25,160 bases of DNA from PNAI01 sp964575715 (GCA_964575715.1 CAZNSG010000353.1:1-25160), one strand, 5' to 3'; counted from the stretch's first letter, positions 13,228 through 20,961 are shown. Notes: generated by a model from the sequence alone, not told the origin. Translations and numbers: made by a program.

Positions 13228-14247
13228 ATGCTGGGATTGTTCTGTACTTCGCACCGTCGTTCCGATGCGGCCGGCCGGCCCGTCGCATTGATGGTTTTTG
13301 CATTTCTTGCCCTGGGAGCAATCACCGCGCCTGCGCTGGCGCAAGACTATCCCAACAAATCGATCACGCTGGTCGTTCCGCTTCCGCCGGGCGGGACCAA
13401 TGACATCATGGCGCGGGCCATTGCCGATAGGCTGAGCACGTCGCTCGGGCAGCAGGTGGTGGTCGAAAACCGCGCCGCCGGCGGCAGCGGCACCGTTGCG
13501 ACGCGCGCGGTCGCAAAAGGCCCGGCCGACGGTTACACGCTGCTGCTCGGATACACGTCCACGCTGGCGACCGGACCGCACATGTTCGCCAACGTCGGTT
13601 ACGATCCGCGCAAGGATTTCGCGCCCATCGGTCTGATCGCCTCGGCGCCTGCCCTTCTGCTCGTGCATCCGAGCATGACGGTGCGCAACGTTCCCGAGCT
13701 GATCGCGCTGATGAAAAGTTCCAGCGAGCCCTACCAGGTCGGCACCCCCGGCGTCAGCACGGTCAATCATCTGGCGGCGGTGCTGCTTTCCCAGCAGGCC
13801 GGCGTCAAGCTGCAATACATTCCGTACAAAGGGTCGCTGCCGCTGATCACCGATTTGATCGGCGGGCATGTGAAGGTCGGCTTCAACCCGATCCCGGTCT
13901 CGCGAGGCGCGATCGAAGGCAAGCTGATCCGCGCGCTGGCCGCGACCTCGCTCAAGCGCTCCAGCATGTTTCCGGATCTGCCAACCATCGCGGAATCGGG
14001 CCTGCCCGGATTCGACGCGGTTCTGACTTACGGCCTGCTGGCTCCCGCCGGCACGCCGCGCCCGATCGTCGAGCGGCTCAACAAGGAATTGCGCGCCGCG
14101 CTCGGCAGCGAAGAAGTCAAGCGAAGACTCATGCAGGAAGGCGCTGAGCTGCTCCCCACCACGCCGGAGGAGCACGCCGCCGTCATCGATCGTGAGGAAA
14201 CCAAATGGTCGGCGTTGATCAAGTCGATGGGGATTAACCCGCAATGA
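13228..14247 (+). CDS. TctC/Bug-type binding protein, tandem paralogue 2
   Basis: 339 residues from ATG 13228, following AAGGAG located inside the end of the previous gene. The leader is long (MLGLFCTSHRRSDAAGRPVALMVFAFLALGAITAPALAQ) with arginines before the hydrophobic core. The mature part begins DYPNKSITLVVPLPPGGTNDIMARAIADRLSTSLGQ and shares ANVGYDPRKDFAPIG and GLLAPAGTPRPIVERLNKEL with its neighbours. High similarity indicates local duplication followed by ligand divergence (the GVSTVNHLAA and IPYKGSLPLITDLIGGHV segments differ). Its stop overlaps the next start as ATGA. Confidence 0.93.
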   Translation: MLGLFCTSHRRSDAAGRPVALMVFAFLALGAITAPALAQDYPNKSITLVVPLPPGGTNDIMARAIADRLSTSLGQQVVVENRAAGGSGTVATRAVAKGPADGYTLLLGYTSTLATGPHMFANVGYDPRKDFAPIGLIASAPALLLVHPSMTVRNVPELIALMKSSSEPYQVGTPGVSTVNHLAAVLLSQQAGVKLQYIPYKGSLPLITDLIGGHVKVGFNPIPVSRGAIEGKLIRALAATSLKRSSMFPDLPTIAESGLPGFDAVLTYGLLAPAGTPRPIVERLNKELRAALGSEEVKRRLMQEGAELLPTTPEEHAAVIDREETKWSALIKSMGINPQ

Positions 14248-15371
14248 ACATGTACCAAGCTCCTCACCGTCACCCTGAGGTGCGAGGCAGCGAAGCTGCC
14301 GAGCCATCGCAAGCCGGCCTTGGCCGACTTGCCCACTTTAAGTATCCGATGTCGGGTAAACTCGACATCGGTTGGGTGACGGCCGTGCATCCTTCGAGGG
14401 CCGGCTTCGCCGGCCACCTCAGGATGACGGCTCTTATTCTGTGCATGTTCGCAGTACCGGCGGCGGCGCAGGACTATCCCAACCGCCCGATCACGCTGGT
14501 GGTGCCCTATGCGGCCGGCGGCGGCAACGACGCCATGGCGCGCATCGCCGCCGACAAAATGAGCAAGACGCTCGGCCAGCAGATCGTGGTCGAGAACCGG
14601 GGCGGCGCAGGCGGCACCATCGCCACGCGGCAGATCGCCAAGGCCGACCCGGACGGCTACACGCTCGGCATCGGCGGCACCGGCACGCTGGCGATCGGGC
14701 CGACGCTCTCTGGCAACGTCGGCTACGACCCGCGCAAGGATTTCGCGCCCGTCGGCCTGATCGGATCGAGCGCGCTGGTGGTGCTGGTGCATCCGTCGCT
14801 GCCGGTTAAAACAATTCCCGAATTGATCGCCTACGCCAAGGCCAATCCCGGCAAGCTCAATTACGCCTCGGCCGGAAGCGGCAGCGGCATTCATCTCGGC
14901 ACCGAATATTTTCTCAGCGTGGCGGGCATCCGGATCACGCATATACCGTACAAGGGCACCGGCCCGGCGCTCAACGATCTCGTCGGCGGGCATGTCGCGC
15001 TCTATTTCAGTTCGCTGCCGCCCGCCATCGGGCTGGTGAAGGCTGGCAAGGCGCGCGCGCTGGCAGTGACCAGCGCGAATCGCTCCGCTATTTTTCCGGA
15101 ACTTCCGACGGTAGCGGAAGCGGGACTGCCGGGCTACGACGCGGTGCTGCATTACGGCATCGTGGCGCCGGCCGGTACGCCGCGAGCGATCATCGAGCGG
15201 CTCAATGCGGCGCTGCGCGCGGCGATGGCGGCGGATGATGTAAAAGCCAGGATGGCGGCCGACGGCACCGAGCCGCTGCTTTCGACGCCGGAGGAATACG
15301 CCGCCGACATCGACCGCGAGGAAACCAAGTGGTCGGCGGTGATAAAAAAATCCGGCGCGAAGGTGGAGTGA
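14244..15371 (+). CDS. TctC/Bug-type binding protein, tandem paralogue 3, with repeat-derived N-terminus
   Basis: The first ATG (14244) overlaps the previous stop as ATGA, a classic coupled start, and gives 375 residues. Residues about 9-62 are encoded by a 164-bp palindromic repeat (14267-14430) lying in frame between that start and the hydrophobic core MTALILCMFAVPAAAQ. From residue 76 the protein is a normal family member: DYPNRPITLVVPYAAGGGNDAMARIAADKMSKTLGQ, NVGYDPRKDFAPVG, ITHIPYKGTGPALNDLVGGHV. Alternatively translation begins at ATG 14424, inside the repeat end, giving 315 residues with a signal lacking positive charge and no ribosome site. Export efficiency is therefore doubtful, though the mature domain is intact. 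Confidence 0.88.
   Translation: MNMYQAPHRHPEVRGSEAAEPSQAGLGRLAHFKYPMSGKLDIGWVTAVHPSRAGFAGHLRMTALILCMFAVPAAAQDYPNRPITLVVPYAAGGGNDAMARIAADKMSKTLGQQIVVENRGGAGGTIATRQIAKADPDGYTLGIGGTGTLAIGPTLSGNVGYDPRKDFAPVGLIGSSALVVLVHPSLPVKTIPELIAYAKANPGKLNYASAGSGSGIHLGTEYFLSVAGIRITHIPYKGTGPALNDLVGGHVALYFSSLPPAIGLVKAGKARALAVTSANRSAIFPELPTVAEAGLPGYDAVLHYGIVAPAGTPRAIIERLNAALRAAMAADDVKARMAADGTEPLLSTPEEYAADIDREETKWSAVIKKSGAKVE
14267..14430. repeat. type-3 palindromic repeat inserted in frame in a signal sequence
   Basis: Ends CCGTCACCCTGAGGTG (14267-14282) and CACCTCAGGATGACGG (14415-14430) are inverted with one mismatch. Inside are hairpins GGCAGCGAAGCTGCC and GGCCGGCTTCGCCGGCC, and the two-palindrome module at 14310-14371. 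Confidence 0.88.
14310..14371. repeat. two-palindrome module M, copy 2
   Basis: First palindrome CAAGCCGG...CCGACTTG (14310-14331), then CCGATGTCGGG / CTCGACATCGG (14346-14371), in the same order and spacing as 4992-5052 but in a different repeat family. Confidence 0.8.
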
Positions 15372-15373
15372 AG

Positions 15374-15492
15374 TCCTTCTCCCTCCCCCGCTTGCGCGGG
15401 AGGGTTGGGGAGGGGGTATCGGTAACGTGAATATTTGGCTTCCCCCTCCCGGCGAGCTTCGCTCGCCGACCTCCCCCGCGGGCGGGGGAGGT
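15374..15492. repeat. palindromic repeat, CCTCCCCC type, copy 1
   Basis: CCCTCCCCCGCTTGCGCGGG with GGGTTGGGGAGGGGG, then TCCCCCTCCCGGCGAGCTTC with GCTCGCCGACCTCCCCC and GCGGGCGGGGGAGG. Two hairpins with C/G-rich arms fill the gap between TctC paralogue 3 and the acyl-CoA dehydrogenase. Related to 16687-16821. Confidence 0.8.
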
Positions 15493-15517
15493 AAAACTTG
15501 TGCAAGGATCCGGCACT

Positions 15518-16684
15518 ATGAACTTTGAATTCACCGAGGAGCAAAAACTATTCGCCGACTCGGTGCATCGCTTTGCGCTCACGCATCTGGAGAAGGATGC
15601 GCTCAAGCGCGCGCACGATCCGCGCTTTCCGTTCGCTGTGGCCAAGCTGATGAGCGAGCAGGGGCTCATGGGCATCACCATCGCGCAGGCTGACGGCGGC
15701 CAGGGCGGCACGCTCATGGACGCGGTGATCGCGATCGAACAGATTGCATCGGTGTGCCCGCGCAGCTCCGACGTGGTGCAGTTCGGCAGCTTTGGGCCGA
15801 TCCGCACGTTTGCCGAATACGGCACGGCGCAGCAAAAGCAGCGCTGGCTGCCCGAGCTGCTCTCCGGCCGCATGGTCATGAGCTTGGGGATGACCGAGCC
15901 GGACGCGGGCTCGGCCGCGACCGATCTGAAAACCACCGCCAAGCTGGACGGTGCGCATTTTGTGCTCAACGGCACCAAGGTGTTTTCAACGTTCAGCCCG
16001 GACGCCGCGATCTTTCTCATTTACGTGCGCTTTGGGCCCGGGGTCGGCGGCATCGGCTCGGCGATCGTGGAGCGCAAGACGCCCGGTTTTACCATCGGTC
16101 CGCCGCAGCAATTCATGAGCGGGGAGGAATGGTGCGAGTTGCATTTCGACAATTGCCGCATTCCGGCTGAAAACATCCTGCTCGGCCCCGGCGGTTTCAA
16201 GAAGCAGATGTCCGGCTTCAACGTCGAGCGCATCGGCAATGCCGCGCGCGCGCTGGCGTTTGGCCGCCATGCCTTCAATCGCGCGCGCGAGCATGCGCTC
16301 CTTCGCGAACAGTTCGGCCGGCCGCTGTGTGAATTTCAAGGTCTGCAATGGAAATTCGCCGACATGGCGATCAAGTTAGAGAGCGCGCAGCTGCTGCTCT
16401 ACCGCGCCGCCGCCAATGCCGACCGCGGCTTTCCCTCGGCCTACGAGACCGCACTGGCGAAAGCCGCCTGCAACCAAATCGGCTTCGAGGTGGCAAGCGA
16501 GGCGGTGCAGGTCATGGGCGCGACCGGCTACAGCCGCTCAGCGCTGGTGGAATATTGCATGCGGCGCTGCCGCGGCTGGATGATCGCCGGCGGTTCGGTG
16601 GAAATCTTGAAGAACCGCATTGCCGAGCACGTGTTCGACCGCCGCTTCGACCAACGCGGACGCCATGCCGATGCGGCGGAGTAA
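15518..16684 (+). CDS. acyl-CoA dehydrogenase
   Basis: 388 residues from ATG 15518, about ten bases after AAGGA; a GTG six codons earlier overlaps that site. Family blocks: MNFEFTEEQKLFADSVHRFA at the N-terminus, GMTEPDAGSAATDLKTTA (FAD/substrate loop), LNGTKVFSTF, and REQFGRPLCEFQGLQWKFADM in the C-terminal helical domain. It oxidises an acyl-CoA to an enoyl-CoA and passes electrons to ETF. The usual C-terminal catalytic glutamate (in YEGT) is replaced: the segment reads WMIAGGSVEI, with Ala357. However, Glu237 in SGFNVERIG matches the alternative base position of isovaleryl-CoA and long-chain dehydrogenases, so a branched or unusual substrate is likely. It probably works with the CoA ligase downstream. 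Confidence 0.92.
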   Translation: MNFEFTEEQKLFADSVHRFALTHLEKDALKRAHDPRFPFAVAKLMSEQGLMGITIAQADGGQGGTLMDAVIAIEQIASVCPRSSDVVQFGSFGPIRTFAEYGTAQQKQRWLPELLSGRMVMSLGMTEPDAGSAATDLKTTAKLDGAHFVLNGTKVFSTFSPDAAIFLIYVRFGPGVGGIGSAIVERKTPGFTIGPPQQFMSGEEWCELHFDNCRIPAENILLGPGGFKKQMSGFNVERIGNAARALAFGRHAFNRAREHALLREQFGRPLCEFQGLQWKFADMAIKLESAQLLLYRAAANADRGFPSAYETALAKAACNQIGFEVASEAVQVMGATGYSRSALVEYCMRRCRGWMIAGGSVEILKNRIAEHVFDRRFDQRGRHADAAE

Positions 16685-16686
16685 TC

Positions 16687-16821
16687 TTCCCCTTTACCTC
16701 CCCCTGGAGGGGGGAGGTTGCCGGGCGAAGCCCGGCGGGTGGGAGTGATCCGCGAATGGGAAACTCACCCCACCCCGGCTCGCTGCGCTCGCCGGCCCTC
16801 CCCCTCCAGGGGAGGGTAAAA
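16687..16821. repeat. palindromic repeat, CCTCCCCC type, copy 2
   Basis: ACCTCCCCCTGGAGGGGGGA, then GCCGGGCGAAGCCCGGC, then a unit ending GGCCCTCCCCCTCCAGGGGA. It lies between the dehydrogenase stop and the synthetase, and appears to encode the first ~22 residues of the synthetase. Confidence 0.8.
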
Positions 16822-18918
16822 GAAAAGAATGCCGCGCGATCGAAACTTGCGCAGGTTTTGCTCGCCCCGCGTTCGGTGGCCATCGTCGGGCAGTCGAACG
16901 ACCCAAGCAAGACCGCCGGCCGGCCGCTGATATATCTGCGCCAAGCGGGTTTTGCCGGGCGCGTCTATCCGATCAATGCAAGACGCGACGAGGTGCTGGG
17001 CGAACGCGCATGGCCCGCGCTTGCCGCGCTGCCGGAAGTGCCCGACCACGTCTATATCGTGACGCCGACCGAGGCTGCGATCGCAGCGGTGGAGGAATGC
17101 GGGCGGCTGGGCGTTGCGGTCGCAACCGTGCTGGCCAACGGTTTCTCCGAAGCAGGAGAAGCGGGCGCCGCGCGCGAGGCGCGACTGCGCGAGATCGTTG
17201 AGCGCACCGGCATCCGCATCGTCGGGCCGTCGAGCCTTGGGGTCGTGGATCTGCGGCAGAAACTTTTTCTGACCGCCAATGCCGCCTTCGCGGAGACGGA
17301 TTTTCGTGTCGGCCATGTTTTTGTCGGTTCGCACAGCGGCAGCATGATCGGCGCGCTCGCCTCGCGCGGCAAAGCACGCGGCATCGATTTTGCCGCATTC
17401 GTGTCGGTCGGAAATGAGGCTGATCTTTCGGTCGGCGAGATTTGCGCAGCCACGCTCGACGATCCGGACATCGACGGCTACATGCTGTTTCTCGAACACT
17501 TGCGCAAGGCCGATCATCTGCGCGCCTTTGCGCAGGGTGCCGCGGAACGCGGCAAGCCGATCATCGCCTACAAGCTCGGCCGCTCACCGCAGGCGCGGAT
17601 GCTGGCGATGTCGCACACCGGCGCGCTGGTAGGCGAAGACGATGTCGCGGATGCGTTTCTTGCCGACTGCGGCATTGCTCGCGTCGATACGCTCGATGCG
17701 CTGATCGAAGGATTGCCGTTGCTCAGGCGTGCACCGGTCCTGCCGCGCCGGCCGCAACCGCCGAGCGTTGCGTTTGTCACGACCACCGCCGGCGGCGCCA
17801 CCATGGTGATCGATCCGCTCGGCATGCGCGGCATCGACAATCGGCATCCGGAAGCCGAGACGATTGCGCGGCTCAAAACCATGGGCCTTGCCATGTCGGC
17901 GGGCGGAATGCTCGATCTTACCGTCGCCGGCACGCGCTATGAGGTGATGAAAGGCGCGCTCGATATTCTGACGACCGCGCCGGAATACGATCTCGTCGTC
18001 GCGGTGGTCGGCTCGTCGGCGCGCTTTCATCCCGAGCTTGCGGTCAAACCGATCATCGACAGCGCCGCTGCGGCAAAGCCGATCGCCGCCTTCATGGTTC
18101 CCGATGCGCCGCAGGCGCTCGCGCAGCTCGCCGCAGCCGGTGTGCCGAGCTTCCGCACGCCGGAGGCTTGCGCCGATGCGGTCGCGGCGGCGCTCAAGCG
18201 CCGCGCGCCGCGGCCGATCCCAGCGGGGTCGCGCCCCACCGACGCACGCGTCATCCAGATGCTCGACGAGCTTGAATCCTACGCCGTATTCGACCGGCTT
18301 GGGATTGCGTGCGCGCCTTCAGTGGCGCTCCCTCCCCGCATCGAGAGCATTCCAGAGCTGCCGTTCCCCTACCCGGTCGCGGTCAAGGTGCTCTCGCCGG
18401 ATATCAGTCACAAGGGCCGCGTGGGCGGCGTGGTTCTCAATGTCAAAGACAGGGACGAATTGCGGACGGCACACGCAGCCGTGCAACGCGCCTGCCTGGA
18501 ACGCCAGCCGCGCGCCAGCATCCGCGGCGTCCTGGTGCAGCCGATGATGCAGGGCGCGGTGGAAACATTGATCGGATACGGCATCGGTATCGATGTCGGG
18601 CCCTATGTCACGGTCGCCATGGGCGGAACTTTCACCGAGATTTACCGCGATCGCAGCATTCGCCTGGCTCCGGTCGATCTCCTTACCGCCTCCGACATGA
18701 TCAAGGAGGTGCGGGGATTGCATGCGTCGATCGATACCTCCGGTCGATCGCCCGGCGACTTCGAGGCGCTCGTGCGCGCGATCGTGGCGCTCTCGCAGCT
18801 TGCGCTGAGCGCCGACCCGCTGGTCATGGAGGCGGAGATCAATCCGTTGATCGTGCGGGGCGCGGGCGAAGGCGTCGTCGCCGTCGATGCGCTGGTGAAG
18901 GTCGCCAGGAAAGTTTAA
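16756..18918 (+). CDS. acyl-CoA synthetase (ADP-forming)
   Basis: 720 residues from ATG 16756, the only plausible in-frame start. This puts about 22 residues (MGNSPHPGSLRSPALPLQG...) inside a palindromic repeat, and the native family start (LLAPRSVAIVGQSNDP) follows. The ATG at 16830, near GGGAGGG, is out of frame. Domains: Rossmann CoA-binding region (residues about 35-160), ligase-CoA domain with phosphohistidine motif SHTGALVGED (His about 286), and a C-terminal ATP-grasp domain with LPFPYPVAVKVLSPDISHKG..GGV (about 535-565) and MEAEINPLIV near the end. It makes acyl-CoA from a carboxylate, CoA and ATP, releasing ADP and phosphate. Natural partner of the preceding dehydrogenase. The last 50 codons are duplicated at 19045-19197. 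Confidence 0.9.
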   Translation: MGNSPHPGSLRSPALPLQGRVKEKNAARSKLAQVLLAPRSVAIVGQSNDPSKTAGRPLIYLRQAGFAGRVYPINARRDEVLGERAWPALAALPEVPDHVYIVTPTEAAIAAVEECGRLGVAVATVLANGFSEAGEAGAAREARLREIVERTGIRIVGPSSLGVVDLRQKLFLTANAAFAETDFRVGHVFVGSHSGSMIGALASRGKARGIDFAAFVSVGNEADLSVGEICAATLDDPDIDGYMLFLEHLRKADHLRAFAQGAAERGKPIIAYKLGRSPQARMLAMSHTGALVGEDDVADAFLADCGIARVDTLDALIEGLPLLRRAPVLPRRPQPPSVAFVTTTAGGATMVIDPLGMRGIDNRHPEAETIARLKTMGLAMSAGGMLDLTVAGTRYEVMKGALDILTTAPEYDLVVAVVGSSARFHPELAVKPIIDSAAAAKPIAAFMVPDAPQALAQLAAAGVPSFRTPEACADAVAAALKRRAPRPIPAGSRPTDARVIQMLDELESYAVFDRLGIACAPSVALPPRIESIPELPFPYPVAVKVLSPDISHKGRVGGVVLNVKDRDELRTAHAAVQRACLERQPRASIRGVLVQPMMQGAVETLIGYGIGIDVGPYVTVAMGGTFTEIYRDRSIRLAPVDLLTASDMIKEVRGLHASIDTSGRSPGDFEALVRAIVALSQLALSADPLVMEAEINPLIVRGAGEGVVAVDALVKVARKV

Positions 18919-18932
18919 GCTTGCAGTAGAGC

Positions 18933-19044
18933 GTAGGGTGGGCAAAGCGAAGCGTGCCCACCGTTTCTTCACAGATTCAATGCCCGCAATACAACTGTCA
19001 TGCTTCCCGTGGGCACGGCGCTTTCGCGCCTTTGCCCACCCTAC
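18933..19044. repeat. type-5 GTAGG/CTAC element, copy 3
   Basis: The ends GTAGGGTGGGCAAAG (18933-18947) and CTTTGCCCACCCTAC (19030-19044) are perfect 15-bp inverted repeats. Inner arms are GCGAAGCGTGCCCACCG and GTGGGCACGGCGCTTTCGCG. The element sits between the synthetase stop and a duplicate of the synthetase 3' end. Confidence 0.9.
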
Positions 19045-19197
19045 GCGCTCGCGCGCGCGATCGTGGCGCTCTCGCAGCTTGCGCTGAGCGCCGACCCGCT
19101 GGTCATGGAGGCCGAGATCAATCCGTTGATCGTGCGGGGCGCGGGCGAAGGCGTGCTCGCCGTCGATGCGCTGGTGAAGATTGCGAAAAAAGGATGA
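19045..19197 (+). pseudogene. duplicated 3' end of the acyl-CoA synthetase gene
   Basis: These 153 bp align without gaps to 18766-18918 and are nearly identical except in the last ~18 bp, where the ends read VKIAKKG-stop instead of VKVARKV-stop. They encode only the terminal ~50 residues of the ATP-grasp domain (LSADPLVMEAEINPLIVRGAGEG), with no own start or ribosome site. They begin directly after the CTAC end of a type-5 element. Not expected to be expressed as a protein. The copy may represent the original 3' end displaced by the insertion. Confidence 0.92.
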
Positions 19198-19221
19198 ACC
19201 AACGCGCACAAAATCTCACTC

Positions 19222-19382
19222 GTCATTCCGGGGCGCGCCACCGATCTCGGGTTTACCCGAGATCGGCGCTTTGAGAACCCAGGTCGGCTAAAGCCGACCT
19301 GGGTGGCGCGAGCCTGGAATCCATACTCACGGTCAGTGGTTATGGATTCCGGGTCCGGCCCTGAGGGCCGTCCCGGAATGAC
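19222..19382. repeat. type-1 palindromic repeat, copy D, with module M in its left hairpin
   Basis: The ends are GTCATTCCGG and CCGGAATGAC. The left hairpin stem GGCGCGCCA / TGGCGCG encloses a 63-bp module (19241-19303) where copy C has a GAA loop. The right arm (GGATTCCGGGTCCGGCCCTG) is unmodified. Confidence 0.92.
19241..19303. repeat. two-palindrome module M, copy 3 (inverted)
   Basis: CCGATCTCGGG / CCCGAGATCGG (19241-19266) comes first, and CCCAGGTCGGC / GCCGACCTGGG (19278-19303) second: the reverse order of the copies at 4992 and 14310. Confidence 0.85.
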
Positions 19383-19431
19383 AAATCAAGAAGGTTGGTA
19401 TAAAGCTCGGGGAGCTTTTACGAGGATTTCG

Positions 19432-20832
19432 ATGGCGCAGGCCGAAGCCGTCCACACCTTGCAGCCCGCCGCCGGCGCGACTGCGGCCATTGTCAACTTC
19501 GTGTCCGGGCTGCGGGCACGCGATCTTTCGCCCGAAGTCGTCCACTACGCCAAGCGCCATCTGCTTGACACCGTGGGCGTGATGATCGCGGGCGCAGGCG
19601 GCGACGTGGCAACGCGCGCGCAAGCCGTGATCGCGTCGGTCCGCGGCGCGGGGAAAATTCCGGTGCCCGGCCGCGCGCGCCGCGCCGATTTGCTCGACGC
19701 CGCATACCTGGGCGGCACCGCGGCGCATGGCATCGAACTCGACGACGGCTATCGCGCCGGCTCGGCGCATTGCGGCTGCGTCGTGGTTCCGGCGAGCTTA
19801 AGCATCGCCTACGAGCGCGGCGCCAGCGGCAGCGCGCTGCTCGAGGCGGTTGTTGCGGGCTATGAGACTGCGATTGCGCTGGCGCGCGCCTGCGCGCCCG
19901 ATCTGCGCCAGCGCGGATTCCATCCGACCAGCGCGGTGGGGCCGTTCGGCGCGGCGATGGCGAGCGCAAAGCTGCGCGGCCTGCCCGCGGACAAGCTGGG
20001 GAATGCACTCGGCATCGCGGCGTCAAGCGCGGCCGGCCTGTTCGCCTTTGTCAACGGCGGTGGCGACATCAAGCGGCTGCACGCCGGGCACGCGTCGCGC
20101 GAAGGCCTACAGGCGGCGCTCTTGGCGGAACAAGGCGTGGAAGGGCCGCCCCATGTGATCGAGGCGCGCGACGGTTTCATGCAAGCTTTTGCATTTGGCC
20201 GGATCGAGCGGACGCGCGCCATCGCGCTGCCGCCGAACACGTCATTTGGAATTACGGATTGCTACATCAAGCCCTATGCCTGCTGCCGGCACATCCAGCC
20301 GGCGATCGAAGCGCTCTACGGCCTGCTCAACGACGAGAAGATCGCAACCGACGACATCAAGCGCGTCGATGTGGAGACCTACAAGATCGCCGCCGAGCAT
20401 GCGCTTACCGGCTGGGACGACTTCGCCAGCGCGCAGTTGAGCTTTCCATATTTGATGGGGCTGGCCGCGCGTTTCCGCGGCATCAAGTTCGAGCATTTCG
20501 ACGCGCAGATGCGGCGCGATCCCGCTTTCGGCGCTTTCGCGCAGAAGCTCACCATCACCGCGCCGCCGGAGATCGACCAGCTCTATCCAAAACTGCGGCC
20601 GGCGCGGGTGACGGTGACCACGGCGCGCGGCAAGTTCACGCGGACGGCCGACGAGGCGCTCGGCTCGCGGCTCGTGCCGCTCCATGATGCGGGCCTTGAT
20701 GAGAAATTCCTCGGCCTGGCCGCGCCGGTGCTGGGGGATCGGCGCGCGGCCGAACTCTTAGCGCGTTTATGGGCGGTGGACGAGATCGACGATGTGACCG
20801 CGCTGGTCGAGGCCATGGCGCTATCCCGATAA
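19432..20832 (+). CDS. MmgE/PrpD family protein
   Basis: 466 residues from ATG 19432 after GAGGA; the frame is open upstream, but that part is repeat sequence. Family blocks: VHYAKRHLLDTVGVMIAG near the N-terminus, AAHGIELDDGYRAGSAHCG, RGFHPTSAVGPFGAAMASAKLRGL, GGGDIKRLHAGHASREGLQAALLAEQGVEGP, and CYIKPYACCRHIQPAIEALY. The family covers 2-methylcitrate dehydratase and relatives such as cis-aconitate decarboxylase-like and uncharacterised dehydratases. The family is cofactor-independent and cytoplasmic. Members often sit beside TctC, CoA ligase and dehydrogenase genes, as here. Without prpB or prpC nearby, a methylcitrate role is not supported; a dehydratase or isomerase step on another di- or tricarboxylic acid is likelier. 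Confidence 0.9.
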   Translation: MAQAEAVHTLQPAAGATAAIVNFVSGLRARDLSPEVVHYAKRHLLDTVGVMIAGAGGDVATRAQAVIASVRGAGKIPVPGRARRADLLDAAYLGGTAAHGIELDDGYRAGSAHCGCVVVPASLSIAYERGASGSALLEAVVAGYETAIALARACAPDLRQRGFHPTSAVGPFGAAMASAKLRGLPADKLGNALGIAASSAAGLFAFVNGGGDIKRLHAGHASREGLQAALLAEQGVEGPPHVIEARDGFMQAFAFGRIERTRAIALPPNTSFGITDCYIKPYACCRHIQPAIEALYGLLNDEKIATDDIKRVDVETYKIAAEHALTGWDDFASAQLSFPYLMGLAARFRGIKFEHFDAQMRRDPAFGAFAQKLTITAPPEIDQLYPKLRPARVTVTTARGKFTRTADEALGSRLVPLHDAGLDEKFLGLAAPVLGDRRAAELLARLWAVDEIDDVTALVEAMALSR

Positions 20833-20837
20833 CTTCA

Positions 20838-20938
20838 GTCATTCCGGGACGCGAGCGAAGCTCGCGAACCTGGAATCCATAAACACAAACCGGGATTATG
20901 GATTCCGGGTCCGCGCGTTCCGCGCGTCCCAGAATGAC
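20838..20938. repeat. type-1 palindromic repeat, copy E
   Basis: Left hairpin GGGACGCGAGCGAAGCTCGC, spacer CATAAACACAAACCGGGATTA, right hairpin CGCGCGTTCCGCGCG. The ends are GTCATTCCGG and a slightly decayed CCAGAATGAC. It lies between convergent PrpD and YcgN-type genes. Confidence 0.9.
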
Positions 20939-20961
20939 GAAGGTAAATTTTCGCAATGCAG

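Noticed and set aside
12105..13325. 406-codon minus-strand frame opposite the first tandem TctC gene
   Set aside because: Antisense shadow typical of GC-rich genes. The TctC reading has a signal peptide, a ribosome site and family motifs.
19000..19197. Small independent protein gene
   Set aside because: It is a direct duplicate of the synthetase 3' end, without its own start signals.
18933..19382. Possible CRISPR-like array from clustered repeats
   Set aside because: The repeats are palindromic, differ in family and spacing, and have no regular unique spacers or cas genes.
19432..20832. 2-methylcitrate dehydratase of a propionate operon
   Set aside because: No methylcitrate synthase or methylisocitrate lyase is nearby, so only the broader MmgE/PrpD family name is supported.
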